Source: Luteitalea sp.
GTDB lineage: Bacteria; Acidobacteriota; Vicinamibacteria; Vicinamibacterales; Vicinamibacteraceae
Length of the DNA: 64,000 nucleotides
Assembly: GCA_009377495.1 (NCBI GenBank)
Contig: WHTZ01000009.1
Location: 56,907 to 120,906 of the forward strand
Direction: 5' to 3'
Numbering within the stretch: position 1 is the stretch's first letter; each line of letters opens with the position of its first letter. A program made the position numbers and the translations under genes. Below, one piece after another: positions 1 through 8,778 of the stretch. Under the pieces are notes generated by a model. That model did not search any database. It was not told the origin of the DNA and worked only from the letters and a program-made list of their open reading frames with translations.

Positions 1-534
1 GAGTTCGTCAGACCGATCCGGTTACAGGTCGAGCCTGTCCACTTGCCGCGCGTCATCGTCGACGCACGCTCGTTGGCGGAGCGCTACGCCGCACCCGGCG
101 CCATCGATGTCGCGCTGCACCTCGCGCCCCAGCTCCCGCCCGTCGTCGGCGACGCGAATCAGTTGCGGCAGCTCTTCACCAACCTCTTGGCGAATGCGTT
201 CGAAGCGCTGGGCGGCAAGGGGCGCGTTGAGGTGACGTTGCGGCTCGAGAAGCCGGGAGAGGCCACCGGGCCAGGGGATCCGCCACACCGGATGCTCGTG
301 GCGGAAGTCGCTGACAATGGTCCGGGCGTGACGTCGGAGGAGAGGGAGCGGATCTTCAATCCGTTCTTCACGACCAAGCCGAGCGGCTCCGGTTTGGGGC
401 TGGCCATCGTTCGGAAGATCGTCGACGCGCACGACGGGCGCATTGACGTGCGAGCAGGGCTCGATGGGTTGGGTGCGTGTTTCCGGGTGTGGCTGCCGCA
501 GGACCCCGCGACGCTGCCGGTCGCGTCCGGGTGA
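1..534 (+). CDS. Sensor histidine kinase, C-terminal ATPase part (5' truncated by window)
   Basis: The frame is open from base 1, so the gene starts upstream of the window. What remains is the HATPase_c domain of a two-component kinase: an N-box (NQLRQLFTNLLANAFEAL), a G1 box (DNGPGV), an F-box (FNPFFTTK) and a glycine-rich G2 lid (GSGLGLAIV). Together these bind ATP for autophosphorylation of the missing histidine. The stop codon is 24 nt before a sigma-54 activator-type response regulator, so the two almost certainly form a cognate NtrB/NtrC-like pair. The sensor region and signal cannot be judged here. Confidence 0.93.
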   Translation, partial: EFVRPIRLQVEPVHLPRVIVDARSLAERYAAPGAIDVALHLAPQLPPVVGDANQLRQLFTNLLANAFEALGGKGRVEVTLRLEKPGEATGPGDPPHRMLVAEVADNGPGVTSEERERIFNPFFTTKPSGSGLGLAIVRKIVDAHDGRIDVRAGLDGLGACFRVWLPQDPATLPVASG

Positions 535-558
535 GGATCACCGGCTCCGGAACGGACC

Positions 559-1962
559 ATGGGACGCATACTCGTCGCAGATGATCACGACTCGCTCAGG
601 CGCGGGCTGACGCAAGCGCTGGCCGATACCGGCCATGAGGTTGTCGAGGCGCCCAACGGCAACGACGCGCTGGCGCGGCTGCACGAGCGCCACTTCGACG
701 TCGTCGTGAGCGACCTGAAAATGGGTGGCTCCGATGGTCTGGAGGTGCTGCGCACGTCGCGGACGCTGCACCCGTCGTGCGCCGTGATCGTCATGACGGC
801 CTTTGGATCGGTGCACACGGCGGTGGAGGCGATGCGGCACGGCGCCTTCGACTACGTGCCGAAGCCGTTCGAGATCGAGGAGATGGAGGTGAAGGTCGAG
901 AAGGCCCTCGAGCACCGGCGCCTTCAGTACGAGGTCGACTATCTCCGGCACGCGCAAGGCGATATTTACGACTTCAACCACATCATCGGCGCGAGCGGCG
1001 CGCTGCATCGCGTGCTGGACGTCGTCCGCAAGGTCTCGAAGAGCAACGCCACCGTGCTGATTCGCGGTGAGACGGGCACCGGCAAGGAGCTGATCGCCGG
1101 CGCCATTCATCACGGCTCGACGCGCGCCGGCCGCAACTTCGTGAAGGTCAACTGCGCGGCGCTTCAGGACAACCTCCTCGAGTCAGAGCTGTTCGGCCAC
1201 GAGCGCGGAGCGTTCACCAGCGCGGACAAGCAGCGCATCGGTCGGTTCGAGCAGGCCGACAGTGGCAGCTTGTTCCTCGATGAGGTCGGCGACATGAGCG
1301 CCGGCACGCAAGCCAAGGTGCTACGCGTTCTCCAGGAGCAGGAGTTCGAGCGGCTGGGCGGCACGCGGACGATTCGCGTCGACGTCCGCCTCATCTGCGC
1401 AACCAACCAGAATCTTCAGCAGATGGTCGCCACGCACGCGTTCCGCGAGGACCTCTTTTATCGTCTCAACGTCGTCACCGTCGACATGCCGGCGTTGCGC
1501 GATCGCAAGGAGGACATCCCCGCCCTGGCGCAGCACTTCATCACACGGTTCTCCGGCGAGCTCAAGAAGCGGGTCGTCGGGCTCGAGTCAGAGGCGCTCA
1601 AGCTCCTCATGCGGTACAACTGGCCCGGTAACATCCGTGAGCTGGAGAACGCGATCGAGCGAGCCACGCTGCTGTGCGACGCGCCGCATATCACCGCGAC
1701 CGATCTGACCCTCGGTGAAACGGGCCTCCCGAGCGGCGCAGACGCGGGCCAGCCCATCATTCACATTCCCCCCACTGGCATCGCGCTCCAGGACATCGAG
1801 CGGCGGGCGCTCATCGAGGCACTGAAGATGGCCAACTGGATCCAGAAGGACGCGGCCGATCTGCTTCATATCAGCCCGCGGGTCATCAACTACAAGATCA
1901 AGACGCTCGGTATCGACTTCCCACGCGGCCGCCGCCAAATGCTCAGCGAGCTGGTCAAGTAA
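559..1962 (+). CDS. NtrC-family sigma-54-dependent response regulator
   Basis: A 467-residue three-domain activator. The N-terminal receiver (residues 1-120) has acidic D8/D9, phospho-acceptor D52 (VVVSDLKMG) and conserved K102. The central AAA+ domain (about 140-370) has Walker A GETGTGKE (170-177), Walker B SLFLDEVGD and a sigma-54 contact loop reading GAFTSA (217-222) rather than the commonest GAFTGA. A Fis-type helix-turn-helix closes the protein (DAADLLHISPRVINYKI). It should bind upstream DNA and remodel sigma-54 polymerase when phosphorylated by the kinase encoded just upstream. Targets are not evident from this window. Confidence 0.95.
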   Translation: MGRILVADDHDSLRRGLTQALADTGHEVVEAPNGNDALARLHERHFDVVVSDLKMGGSDGLEVLRTSRTLHPSCAVIVMTAFGSVHTAVEAMRHGAFDYVPKPFEIEEMEVKVEKALEHRRLQYEVDYLRHAQGDIYDFNHIIGASGALHRVLDVVRKVSKSNATVLIRGETGTGKELIAGAIHHGSTRAGRNFVKVNCAALQDNLLESELFGHERGAFTSADKQRIGRFEQADSGSLFLDEVGDMSAGTQAKVLRVLQEQEFERLGGTRTIRVDVRLICATNQNLQQMVATHAFREDLFYRLNVVTVDMPALRDRKEDIPALAQHFITRFSGELKKRVVGLESEALKLLMRYNWPGNIRELENAIERATLLCDAPHITATDLTLGETGLPSGADAGQPIIHIPPTGIALQDIERRALIEALKMANWIQKDAADLLHISPRVINYKIKTLGIDFPRGRRQMLSELVK

Positions 1963-1964
1963 CG

Positions 1965-2882
1965 TTATCGAGTAGGCCACGCTCCCCAGATGCTGCAATG
2001 GCCGCCGTTGTCCGTGCCTGTCAATGTGCGGTGCGTACGGGAATATGCGGCGTTCATCACCGCGAACGGCGCGAAGTGGAGCTTGCCGTTCGCCTCGGTC
2101 CTGAAGATCTTTCCGAAGTGCGCCTGGCTCAGTCCGTGCCCGCTCTCGTGCAGCGCGACGGTCTCGACGTCGACGTTCCCGCCATCCACTCGCCACTCGA
2201 AGTTGTCGTTGTAATAGATCTCGCGGAAGGCGGTGTCCAGCTTGCCGTTGCCGTCGAGGTCGGTGGGGTCGGCCGTGACCGGATCCACGAAGATGAAGGT
2301 GAACGTCACACCGAGGATGGACGTGCTGCCGCCTGGCGCCACCAGGTCGAAGAAGGGCGCGGGCAGCCAGCCGGCATGGCTCACGTCCGCCGCGATATCG
2401 GGAGAACCGCCAAACCCGAGCTGGAACTGAACCAGACCGAGGTCAGCGTCGACGGCGCCCAGCGAGGTTAGCGGAATGGTCGAGCAGTTAGCCCCCTGCC
2501 AAGTCGCCATCGCGCCGTCGATGGCGGCAGTCGTGTCGTCGGACGTGAGGCCACTCGCCGTGACGCCGTCGACACGGTCAACGATCCACGCGATATCGGT
2601 GACGCCGCCCCTCCGCGGATCACCCGGGATGAAGTGGTGCCCGAGCTGTTTGTTCCCGCGGTCGTTGGCGAAGATCGTCTGCCCTACGAGATCTCCGTCA
2701 CCGCTCGTGAAGTACTCTGCCGTCTCCACTCGAATCGTGTGCCCCTGTCGAGCGAGCTCTTCGTTGACGGCAACCAGCATTGGATGAGGAGCGACAGACT
2801 GACCGGCGAGCGGGGCGGTCAGCGTGATCGACCCGACGACTGCCGCCGGAACAACCCACGCGATGGCTCTACGGGCATGCAT
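1965..2882 (-). CDS. Secreted metzincin-type (matrixin-like) zinc metalloprotease
   Basis: 305 residues. An N-terminal signal peptide (AIAWVVPAAVVGSITLTAPLAGQ) suggests export. The motif HESGHGLSQAH at residues 245-255 supplies three histidines spaced as in metzincins (H245, H249, H255) and catalytic E246, followed by a candidate Met-turn (FAVMN, M276). The usual glycine of HExxHxxGxxH is serine here. The ATG is preceded by a good ribosome-binding site (GGAGG, 8 nt). The gene is convergent with the response regulator, with 2 nt between stop codons. Substrate unknown; a secreted or periplasmic endopeptidase is the best guess. Confidence 0.8.
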   Translation of the reverse strand: MHARRAIAWVVPAAVVGSITLTAPLAGQSVAPHPMLVAVNEELARQGHTIRVETAEYFTSGDGDLVGQTIFANDRGNKQLGHHFIPGDPRRGGVTDIAWIVDRVDGVTASGLTSDDTTAAIDGAMATWQGANCSTIPLTSLGAVDADLGLVQFQLGFGGSPDIAADVSHAGWLPAPFFDLVAPGGSTSILGVTFTFIFVDPVTADPTDLDGNGKLDTAFREIYYNDNFEWRVDGGNVDVETVALHESGHGLSQAHFGKIFRTEANGKLHFAPFAVMNAAYSRTHRTLTGTDNGGHCSIWGAWPTR

Positions 2883-3069
2883 GACTCACCCTCCAAATTC
2901 CGGGTACCGCCGTTACGGCGCGCCCAGTCTCTTGCCGCTATCAGCGGCTCACATGTCCGATCGCAAGGCGACGATTGGTCAGCACAAGGCGCGGCGAGCG
3001 GAAGGTACGTCCGCCTCCGGTGCTTCACCTTACTACATCGGGCCTCTGATGCAACAACACCAGCCCTCG

Positions 3070-3957
3070 TCACTGACGGAGGCCGAGACTCGCGCGCAGC
3101 GCGCCCACCAGGTTGCGGGCGATCGTCCGGTTCGGGTCCAAGTTCGGGTTGAAGATGGTGAGGTCGAGGCCGACGGCGCGACCGCTGCCGATCGCCGCCC
3201 TCAGCACCGTGACCAGCTCGTCGAAATCAAGGCCGTCGGTCATCCGATAGTCGACCGCCGGCATCACCGCGTCGTCAAGCACGTCGACGTCGAGATGGAT
3301 CCAGAAGCCCCGCTTGTCGTCGAGCGCGAGCCGCTTGACAGCCTCGGCAGCCGCCGTCGCTGCGCCCGCCTTGCGAACCTCCTCCAGATCCATGACGGTC
3401 ATGCCGGTCGCCCGCACGTCGCGGCTACCATATTTGTGTGCCATGGCCGCGTCGCGATGGGCAAAGACGACGATGTCCTCGTCCTGGATATAAGGCTTGC
3501 GGCCCTCGAGGTCGACGACGATGTCCGGGCCGTGGCCGGAAACGAGCCCGAGATCCATGTCCGCCGCCTCGCCGGTCAACGACGCCTCCGGTTGATAGAA
3601 GTCGGCATGACCGTCGAGGAAGAGCAGGCCATAGCGGCCGCGTCGTCTGAGCGCCAGCGTGCAGCCGAGCAGGATGCTGCAATCGCCGCCGAGCACGAGT
3701 GGGAACTCGCCCCGGTCGATCACCGCGCCGATGGCGGCGGCTAGCCGCGGCGAATACTCGGCGAGGCCGCGCGGGTTGAGCATCTTGGTTTCGGCGTCGC
3801 GCACCGGGTCGTAGTCGGGCGGCTCGACGCGCCGGTCGCGGCGCGCACCGAGTGCGCGGGCGAGCCCCATCTGCAGCAGCACCTCGGGCGTGCGCTCGAC
3901 GCCACTCGGCCACAAGCCAAGGGGCGAGGGAGCCTCGATGATGGCGTAGCGCGTCAT
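3070..3957 (-). CDS. Arginase/agmatinase-fold protein with altered active site
   Basis: About 295 residues of ureohydrolase fold. Manganese ligands are visible in DGHADF (D-x-H-x-D) and HLDVDVLD (D-x-D). Two positions differ from true arginases. The first ligand motif GGDHS reads GGDCS, so the histidine is a cysteine. The segment that normally carries the guanidinium-binding glutamate (E-x-NP) reads TIFNP. The protein may still hydrolyse an amidine-type substrate, but arginase activity should not be assumed. ATG at 3957 is preferred; a TTG 21 nt upstream is the alternative. The gene faces away from the ABC operon. Confidence 0.78.
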   Translation of the reverse strand: MTRYAIIEAPSPLGLWPSGVERTPEVLLQMGLARALGARRDRRVEPPDYDPVRDAETKMLNPRGLAEYSPRLAAAIGAVIDRGEFPLVLGGDCSILLGCTLALRRRGRYGLLFLDGHADFYQPEASLTGEAADMDLGLVSGHGPDIVVDLEGRKPYIQDEDIVVFAHRDAAMAHKYGSRDVRATGMTVMDLEEVRKAGAATAAAEAVKRLALDDKRGFWIHLDVDVLDDAVMPAVDYRMTDGLDFDELVTVLRAAIGSGRAVGLDLTIFNPNLDPNRTIARNLVGALRASLGLRQ

Positions 3958-4090
3958 CGAACGCGGCCTTGTCGCCAAGCGGATCGTGACCGAAGATCGT
4001 CAGATCCGCCCCAAGGCCTGGGGCTTCGCTCAACCACGGCGAAAGAGGTTACCACGGCGAACGTGTCGCTCGAGAGCATGGCAGCGGATA

Positions 4091-4119
4091 GTGACTGTCG
4101 CCAGATGATGAGGTATACA
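4091..4119 (+). promoter_or_regulatory. Candidate sigma-70 promoter for the ABC exporter operon
   Basis: GTGACT, a 17-nt spacer and TATACA place a start site near base 4126, directly before the GGAGGAGG ribosome-binding site. This is a motif match only. It lies in the only non-coding gap before the operon, which supports it. Confidence 0.5.
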
Positions 4120-4125
4120 AGGTGT

Positions 4126-4133
4126 GGAGGAGG
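4126..4133 (+). promoter_or_regulatory. Strong ribosome-binding site pointing to a CTG start
   Basis: GGAGGAGG lies 5 nt before CTG at 4139. An in-frame TAG at 4136 bounds the reading frame on the 5' side. There is no ATG, GTG or TTG in frame between that stop and the Walker A region, so CTG is the only near-cognate codon at proper spacing. Confidence 0.6.
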
Positions 4134-4138
4134 CGTAG

Positions 4139-5068
4139 CTGCCGAGTAACGGTCCTTCGCAAGTCGTTGTTCGCGATCTCTGGAAGCAGTACGGCGGCAT
4201 TCAGGCGGCGTGTGGTGTCAGCTTCGAGATCCAGCGGGGCCAAACCCTCGGCCTGCTCGGTCCCAATGGTGCGGGCAAGACGACGACGCTCGAGTGCATC
4301 ATCGGTCTGCGTGAGCCGGACGAAGGACATATCGAGGTTTGCGGGATCGACGCGCGCCGGCGGCCGCGTGACGTGAAGCAGAAGATCGGCGCAGTGCTGC
4401 AGACAACGGCCCTGCAGGACAAGATCACACCGCGCGAGGCGCTGCGGCTCTTCGGTTCCTTGTACCGCGACAGCGTGACGCCAGGGGCCTTGCTCGAGCA
4501 GTTCGGACTCACCGGGAAAGCGGATGCGGCGTTCGACACGCTCTCGCGCGGCCAGCAACAGCGGCTCGGTCTTGCCCTGGCCTTCGTGAACAAGCCGGAG
4601 CTCGTGTTCCTCGATGAGCCGACCACAGGTCTGGATCCGCAATCTCGGCGCGAGCTGCACGGTATGATCGCGCGGATGAAGCGCGACGGGCACACGGTAC
4701 TGCTCACCACACATTACATCGACGAAGCCGCACACCTGTGCGACCGCATTGCGATCATCGACCAAGGTCGTATCATCGTCGAGGGCACGCCTCGCGAGCT
4801 GATCGCGCGTTCGATGGCGTCGCCGTCGATCTCCCTCGAGACCGTGCAGCCGATTGATGGCGGGTGGTTGACGGCTCTACCTGGTGTGCACGACGTGACA
4901 TGCGAGCCGACCAGCGCGCACTTCCGCTCAGCCGATGTCGGGCGGACGCTTGCCGAGCTGATGCACTTACTGGAAGCGCAGCAGATCGAGATCGCTGAGC
5001 TCCACGTGCAGAAGGCAACACTCGAGGATGTGTTTCTGGAGCTCACGGGCACGAGGCTCAGCGACTGA
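4139..5068 (+). CDS. ABC-2 type exporter ATP-binding subunit (probable CTG start)
   Basis: 309 residues if begun at CTG 4139. Full nucleotide-binding domain: Walker A GPNGAGKTT, a Q-loop region (AVLQTTALQD), a signature variant LSRGQQQRLGLA, Walker [13 protein letters not shown] and switch histidine (LLTTHYID). A C-terminal extension after about residue 225 is typical of DrrA/CcmA-like exporters. The next ATG in frame is at 4373, beyond Walker A, so a start there would remove the ATP site. It pairs with the membrane subunit 101 nt downstream to form an efflux system; cargo unknown. Confidence 0.88.
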   Translation: MPSNGPSQVVVRDLWKQYGGIQAACGVSFEIQRGQTLGLLGPNGAGKTTTLECIIGLREPDEGHIEVCGIDARRRPRDVKQKIGAVLQTTALQDKITPREALRLFGSLYRDSVTPGALLEQFGLTGKADAAFDTLSRGQQQRLGLALAFVNKPELVFLDEPTTGLDPQSRRELHGMIARMKRDGHTVLLTTHYIDEAAHLCDRIAIIDQGRIIVEGTPRELIARSMASPSISLETVQPIDGGWLTALPGVHDVTCEPTSAHFRSADVGRTLAELMHLLEAQQIEIAELHVQKATLEDVFLELTGTRLSD

Positions 5069-5169
5069 GGCAACCGCGTAGCACAGGAGCATGCCGCCGC
5101 TCGACTTCGGCACGCTCTGGCGGGAGTGAGCTCATCGAAAGGGCGACGCGCGAGGCCTCGTGTAATCTG

Positions 5170-6768
5170 ATGTACGGATTGCTCTACCAGCTTGGCATCA
5201 GCCTTCGGCTGCATTTTCGGAACAGGATGGCGCTGCTGTACAGCTATCTGTTCCCCACGATCTTTCTCGTGGCATTCTGGGTGCTCTATCGCCATGAGCT
5301 CGTGCCACTCGTGCGGCACATGGGCGAGCTGCTGACGGTCACAGCGCTTGGCGGCGCCTGCTTCGGCCTGCCGACCACCATGGTGAGCGAGCGCGAACGC
5401 GGCGTCTGGCGCCGCTATCGGCTCGCGCCAATTCCGACGTGGAGCCTCGTGGCGAGCACGGTCGCTGCCCGCTACGTCCTGTTGATCCTCGCCGGACTCC
5501 TGCAGGTCGCACTGGCGCTGGCAATAGGGATGCCGCTGCCTCGACATCCGCTCGATCTCTGGCTCGCGTTCACGTTCGTAGCGTTCGCCTTTCTGGGTCT
5601 GGGCCTCGTCATCGCGATGCTGGCCGACAACGTTCCGGCAGTGCAGGCCTTGGGGCAGTGCATCTTCTTGCCGATGTTAATCATTGGTGGCGTCGCGGTG
5701 CGGCTCGAGAGCCTCCCGGCGTGGGCGCAGCACGTATCGGCGTTCTTCCCCGGGCGATACGCGGTAGAAGCGCTGCAGGTCTCGGTCACGGGCGACGGCT
5801 TGGAAGGCGCGCGCTTCAGCCTGGTCGCTCTCCTGCTGATCGGTGGAGCGGGCTGCCTCGCTGGAGCAAAGATGTTCCGCTGGGAAGCGGAGCAGCGGTT
5901 CGCCACGCGCGAGGGCAAGGGGTGGGTCGTGGTGGCGTTGGCGGCTTGGGCGGCAGTTGGGCTTTTGGCTGAGTCCCGCGGCGACATCGCCATGGTGAGG
6001 CGTGCCATGCTGCCAGATCAACCGTCAAGTACTGCGAGCCAGCCCGCCGTTCGCGCCGAGCCGCCGGCACCCGTTTCCGTGTTGACGGAGCCGCTTTCCT
6101 CTGACAGTGCATCCGACCTTGCCGCGCTTCCGACACCCTCTCCGCCGGAGGCGCTGCCTGAGACCGCCGCGAGCTCCGATGTCGAGGGCGCGCCTGCCGC
6201 TCCAGCGCCGCCCGTCACCGCTCCGCCAGCCGCGACTCCCGAGCCCGCGCCAACCCCCGCACCCTCGGCGCCCGCGTCGTGGCAGGAGGTGACGCTGAAG
6301 CATATCGAAGATGACTTCGCCTTCGAACGCTTGCCTCCCGATGGGGGCGTCGTGACGCCGATCGCGTCTCTGCAAGAGGACCCGGATCCGCAGCTTGCGG
6401 ATGAGCTCGAAGGCATCCGCAGCGCGCTTCTTTCGTGGAATCCGGGGTACGTGGAGGACCCGGTGCAGCGTGTGCGCAATTTGCTCTTTGTCGCTGCCGT
6501 TCCGGATGTGGTTCAGGTCGAACCGCTCGAGCGCTATGTGCCGTTGGTCGTGTTCGAGCAACTGCAGGAACGTATCCCGCGGAGTGAGCTCATGAAGCTG
6601 CTCTATTGGGTTGCGAGACACCCCTCTGAAGGAGACGACACGGCAGTCGATCAGCTTCGGTTCCTCGGCCTCGCCGGACCGGCCGACACGGCGATGACCC
6701 GCGAGCGTGTGACCGTCTACGCGCTCAAGCTCCTCGGACGGTTGGCGGGCAAGATCGAGTCGCAATGA
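5170..6768 (+). CDS. ABC-2 type permease fused to a Pro/Ala-rich linker and a helical C-terminal domain
   Basis: 532 residues. Residues 1-275 form an ABC-2 membrane domain of about six hydrophobic segments with the typical cytoplasmic ERERGVWRRYR loop between helices. One more hydrophobic stretch (WVVVALAAWAAVGLLA) is followed by a low-complexity linker rich in Pro, Ala, Ser and Thr (about 285-372). A charged, mostly helical domain of about 160 residues with no recognised motif completes it. Ordinary ABC-2 permeases end near residue 260. The gene follows its ATPase and overlaps the next gene by ATGA. The extra part may face the periplasm after the last helix. Confidence 0.85.
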   Translation: MYGLLYQLGISLRLHFRNRMALLYSYLFPTIFLVAFWVLYRHELVPLVRHMGELLTVTALGGACFGLPTTMVSERERGVWRRYRLAPIPTWSLVASTVAARYVLLILAGLLQVALALAIGMPLPRHPLDLWLAFTFVAFAFLGLGLVIAMLADNVPAVQALGQCIFLPMLIIGGVAVRLESLPAWAQHVSAFFPGRYAVEALQVSVTGDGLEGARFSLVALLLIGGAGCLAGAKMFRWEAEQRFATREGKGWVVVALAAWAAVGLLAESRGDIAMVRRAMLPDQPSSTASQPAVRAEPPAPVSVLTEPLSSDSASDLAALPTPSPPEALPETAASSDVEGAPAAPAPPVTAPPAATPEPAPTPAPSAPASWQEVTLKHIEDDFAFERLPPDGGVVTPIASLQEDPDPQLADELEGIRSALLSWNPGYVEDPVQRVRNLLFVAAVPDVVQVEPLERYVPLVVFEQLQERIPRSELMKLLYWVARHPSEGDDTAVDQLRFLGLAGPADTAMTRERVTVYALKLLGRLAGKIESQ

Positions 6769-7406
6769 TTCCCATGCGCTGGGCACTGATATGGCTGCTG
6801 TTGATTGGGCTGGTGCTGTTGCCGTTCGTGCTCTGGGACGAGCAGTTCAATCGATTCGCCGCAGAAGTGACGCAGGACGGAACATCCCTCTGGATCGCGG
6901 CGTTGGCCATTGCCGGACTGTTGACGGGCGACGTCTTCCTGCCCGTGCCGTCCAGTATCGTCTCGACGGCGGCAGGGGTGCTGCTCGGCTTCTGGCGCGG
7001 TGCCGCGGTCGTCTGGGTAGGGATGATGGCCGGCTGCGCGCTGGGATACGTGGTCGGTGCGCGCGGATCAGGGGTCGCGCGGCGCTTCGTCGGGGAGGAG
7101 AGCGTCGAGCGCGCCGCAGCGCTCGCACGTCGATACGGCGACCTGGCCATCGTTCTCTGCCGACCCGTTCCCGTCCTCGCCGAAGCGAGCGTTGTCTTCG
7201 CGGGGCTGGTGCGGGCGCCATTCGGGCGGTTCGCGCAATTGACGGCGTCCGCGAATCTCGGAATCGCGCTGGGCTATGCGGGTTTCGGCGCGTTCTCGCT
7301 CCGCATCGATTCGTTTCTGGCGGCTTTCGTTGGGGCGCTGCTCGTGCCGGCGCTGGCGCTCCTCCTGTCGCGGCTGACGTTCGCACGCCAACGAGACCGT
7401 CGCTGA
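6765..7406 (+). CDS. DedA/VTT-domain integral membrane protein
   Basis: 213 residues with several hydrophobic helices and the SNARE-associated/VTT signature region, including FLPVPSSIVSTAAG, GYVVGARGSG and RYGDLAIVLCRPVPVLAEASVVFAGL. DedA proteins are linked to membrane lipid flipping and membrane homeostasis. The start overlaps the permease stop (ATGA), so translation is probably coupled and the three genes 4139-7406 form one operon. The local substrate is unknown. Confidence 0.85.
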   Translation: MIPMRWALIWLLLIGLVLLPFVLWDEQFNRFAAEVTQDGTSLWIAALAIAGLLTGDVFLPVPSSIVSTAAGVLLGFWRGAAVVWVGMMAGCALGYVVGARGSGVARRFVGEESVERAAALARRYGDLAIVLCRPVPVLAEASVVFAGLVRAPFGRFAQLTASANLGIALGYAGFGAFSLRIDSFLAAFVGALLVPALALLLSRLTFARQRDRR

Positions 7407-7413
7407 CGAGAGC

Positions 7414-8754
7414 TCAGATTGGCGCGTCAACGATGGTACCGACGTCGATGAGATACATCTGCCGGCCGTTGCTACCGTGCGGCGAGTCGATGACGACCAG
7501 CCGACCGTCCGGGCTCGAGCGCGGGTGGAGATCGCAGCGCCATTCGCCCGCATACTGCGGCGGCGAGTGGAAGCGCCCCAGGTCGATCCGGCGATTCGTC
7601 GGGACGTGATAGAGGTAGAGTGTCTGCTTGCGATCCGCGCGATCGGGATAGGTATCGTTGAGGATCCACTCGTTGTTCGTCCGCGGCACATAGGTCTGGT
7701 GACCGTTCCGCGTCATCACTCCTTCACCTATTGCCTGCACGTTCCGGGTCCCGTCCTCGAGCAGGTAGAAGCCGTCCTTGCCCGCCACGCGCGTCCAGGC
7801 CAGGATGTGTTGCGGGTCGCGCCAGATGAAGTGGGAGGTGTGACCTGACGGATCGATCACGTACACGTTGGCTCCGTCTGGATCGGCCGTCAACATGCGT
7901 GTGACGAAGCCTCCGCCTGCGCGCTGCGCCCGCTCGCCCAGCTCCTTGCGCCAGCGATGAAGGAACGTGAAGCGAGAACCATCGGTGTTGACCAGCAGAT
8001 GGTTGAACCAGTGCCAGCTCTCGTCGAGCCGTTCGTCGCCGTGGGGAATCCGGAGGATGCCGCCGAGTGAGACAATCTGCCGATGTTCGCCCGTCTCGAG
8101 ATCGATGCGGTAGATGCCAGAGCCGGCCGGCGCCCTCACGTCGGCGCTCGGGTCGTCGATGCCCGCATACCCGTAGCCAGGGCGAAGGTCTTGGATGCGG
8201 GCGAACTCGGTACCCACGGCCCAGCGGCCACCTGGATCGAGCGCATAGACAGCGCGCGGCAGCGTGCGCTGCTTTCCGCTACGGACGTCAAGCACCCGAC
8301 AGACGAACCGCGCCCCCTCACGATCATTCCAGAGGACTTCCGACGCGGAGCCCGGACGCCACTGCAGCATACAGCCCTGCTGCCAGCCCCACGCGCGACT
8401 CTCCCCGAGCTCGATCCAGCGGTCGCCATCATGCAGGTCCACCATCCCGACGCGGATCACGTCGTCCGGCCGCGGCGACCGATGCTCGAAGTCGACAGCC
8501 ATCCCAAGCACGTAACGGCTCGTCGGGTCGAACTGTTGCTTGTCGTAGTAGCCGAACCAGTGGAACCTCGGGCCGCGGGTGATCGCGCGCACCGCCGGCA
8601 CCGTGCCCTCCGCGCGCAACGAGACTTTGCACACTCCGCCTGCAACGAGCAGCGCTTGCAGAAATCGGCGGCGACTCGGGTGGATCAGTTGCGGATCGAT
8701 CGTTCCCTCCTTGATCCCACGTAAGAACGCAATCCAGGCAGCCATTGGCGTCAC
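7414..8754 (-). CDS. Tat-exported beta-propeller protein, oligogalacturonate-lyase-like
   Basis: 446 residues from GTG 8754; an ATG three codons in (8745) is equally possible. After about 27 residues there is a twin-arginine signal (SRRRFLQALLVAGG), suggesting folded export. The rest reads as repeated beta-strand blades with WD40/TolB-like turns (SPDGRLVVIDSPHG, DPGGRWAVGTEF). Conserved histidines occur in motifs such as SWHWFNHLL and GHTSHFIW. Related acidobacterial and planctomycete proteins are annotated as putative oligogalacturonate lyases, but I cannot confirm catalysis. It is convergent with the DedA gene. Confidence 0.6.
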   Translation of the reverse strand: MTPMAAWIAFLRGIKEGTIDPQLIHPSRRRFLQALLVAGGVCKVSLRAEGTVPAVRAITRGPRFHWFGYYDKQQFDPTSRYVLGMAVDFEHRSPRPDDVIRVGMVDLHDGDRWIELGESRAWGWQQGCMLQWRPGSASEVLWNDREGARFVCRVLDVRSGKQRTLPRAVYALDPGGRWAVGTEFARIQDLRPGYGYAGIDDPSADVRAPAGSGIYRIDLETGEHRQIVSLGGILRIPHGDERLDESWHWFNHLLVNTDGSRFTFLHRWRKELGERAQRAGGGFVTRMLTADPDGANVYVIDPSGHTSHFIWRDPQHILAWTRVAGKDGFYLLEDGTRNVQAIGEGVMTRNGHQTYVPRTNNEWILNDTYPDRADRKQTLYLYHVPTNRRIDLGRFHSPPQYAGEWRCDLHPRSSPDGRLVVIDSPHGSNGRQMYLIDVGTIVDAPI

Positions 8755-8778
8755 GCTATCACCGTGGGGAATTGGATC

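Noticed and set aside
2883..3069. Possible riboswitch in the gap before the metzincin gene
   Set aside because: No known aptamer core is recognisable and the -35/-10 matches are poor.
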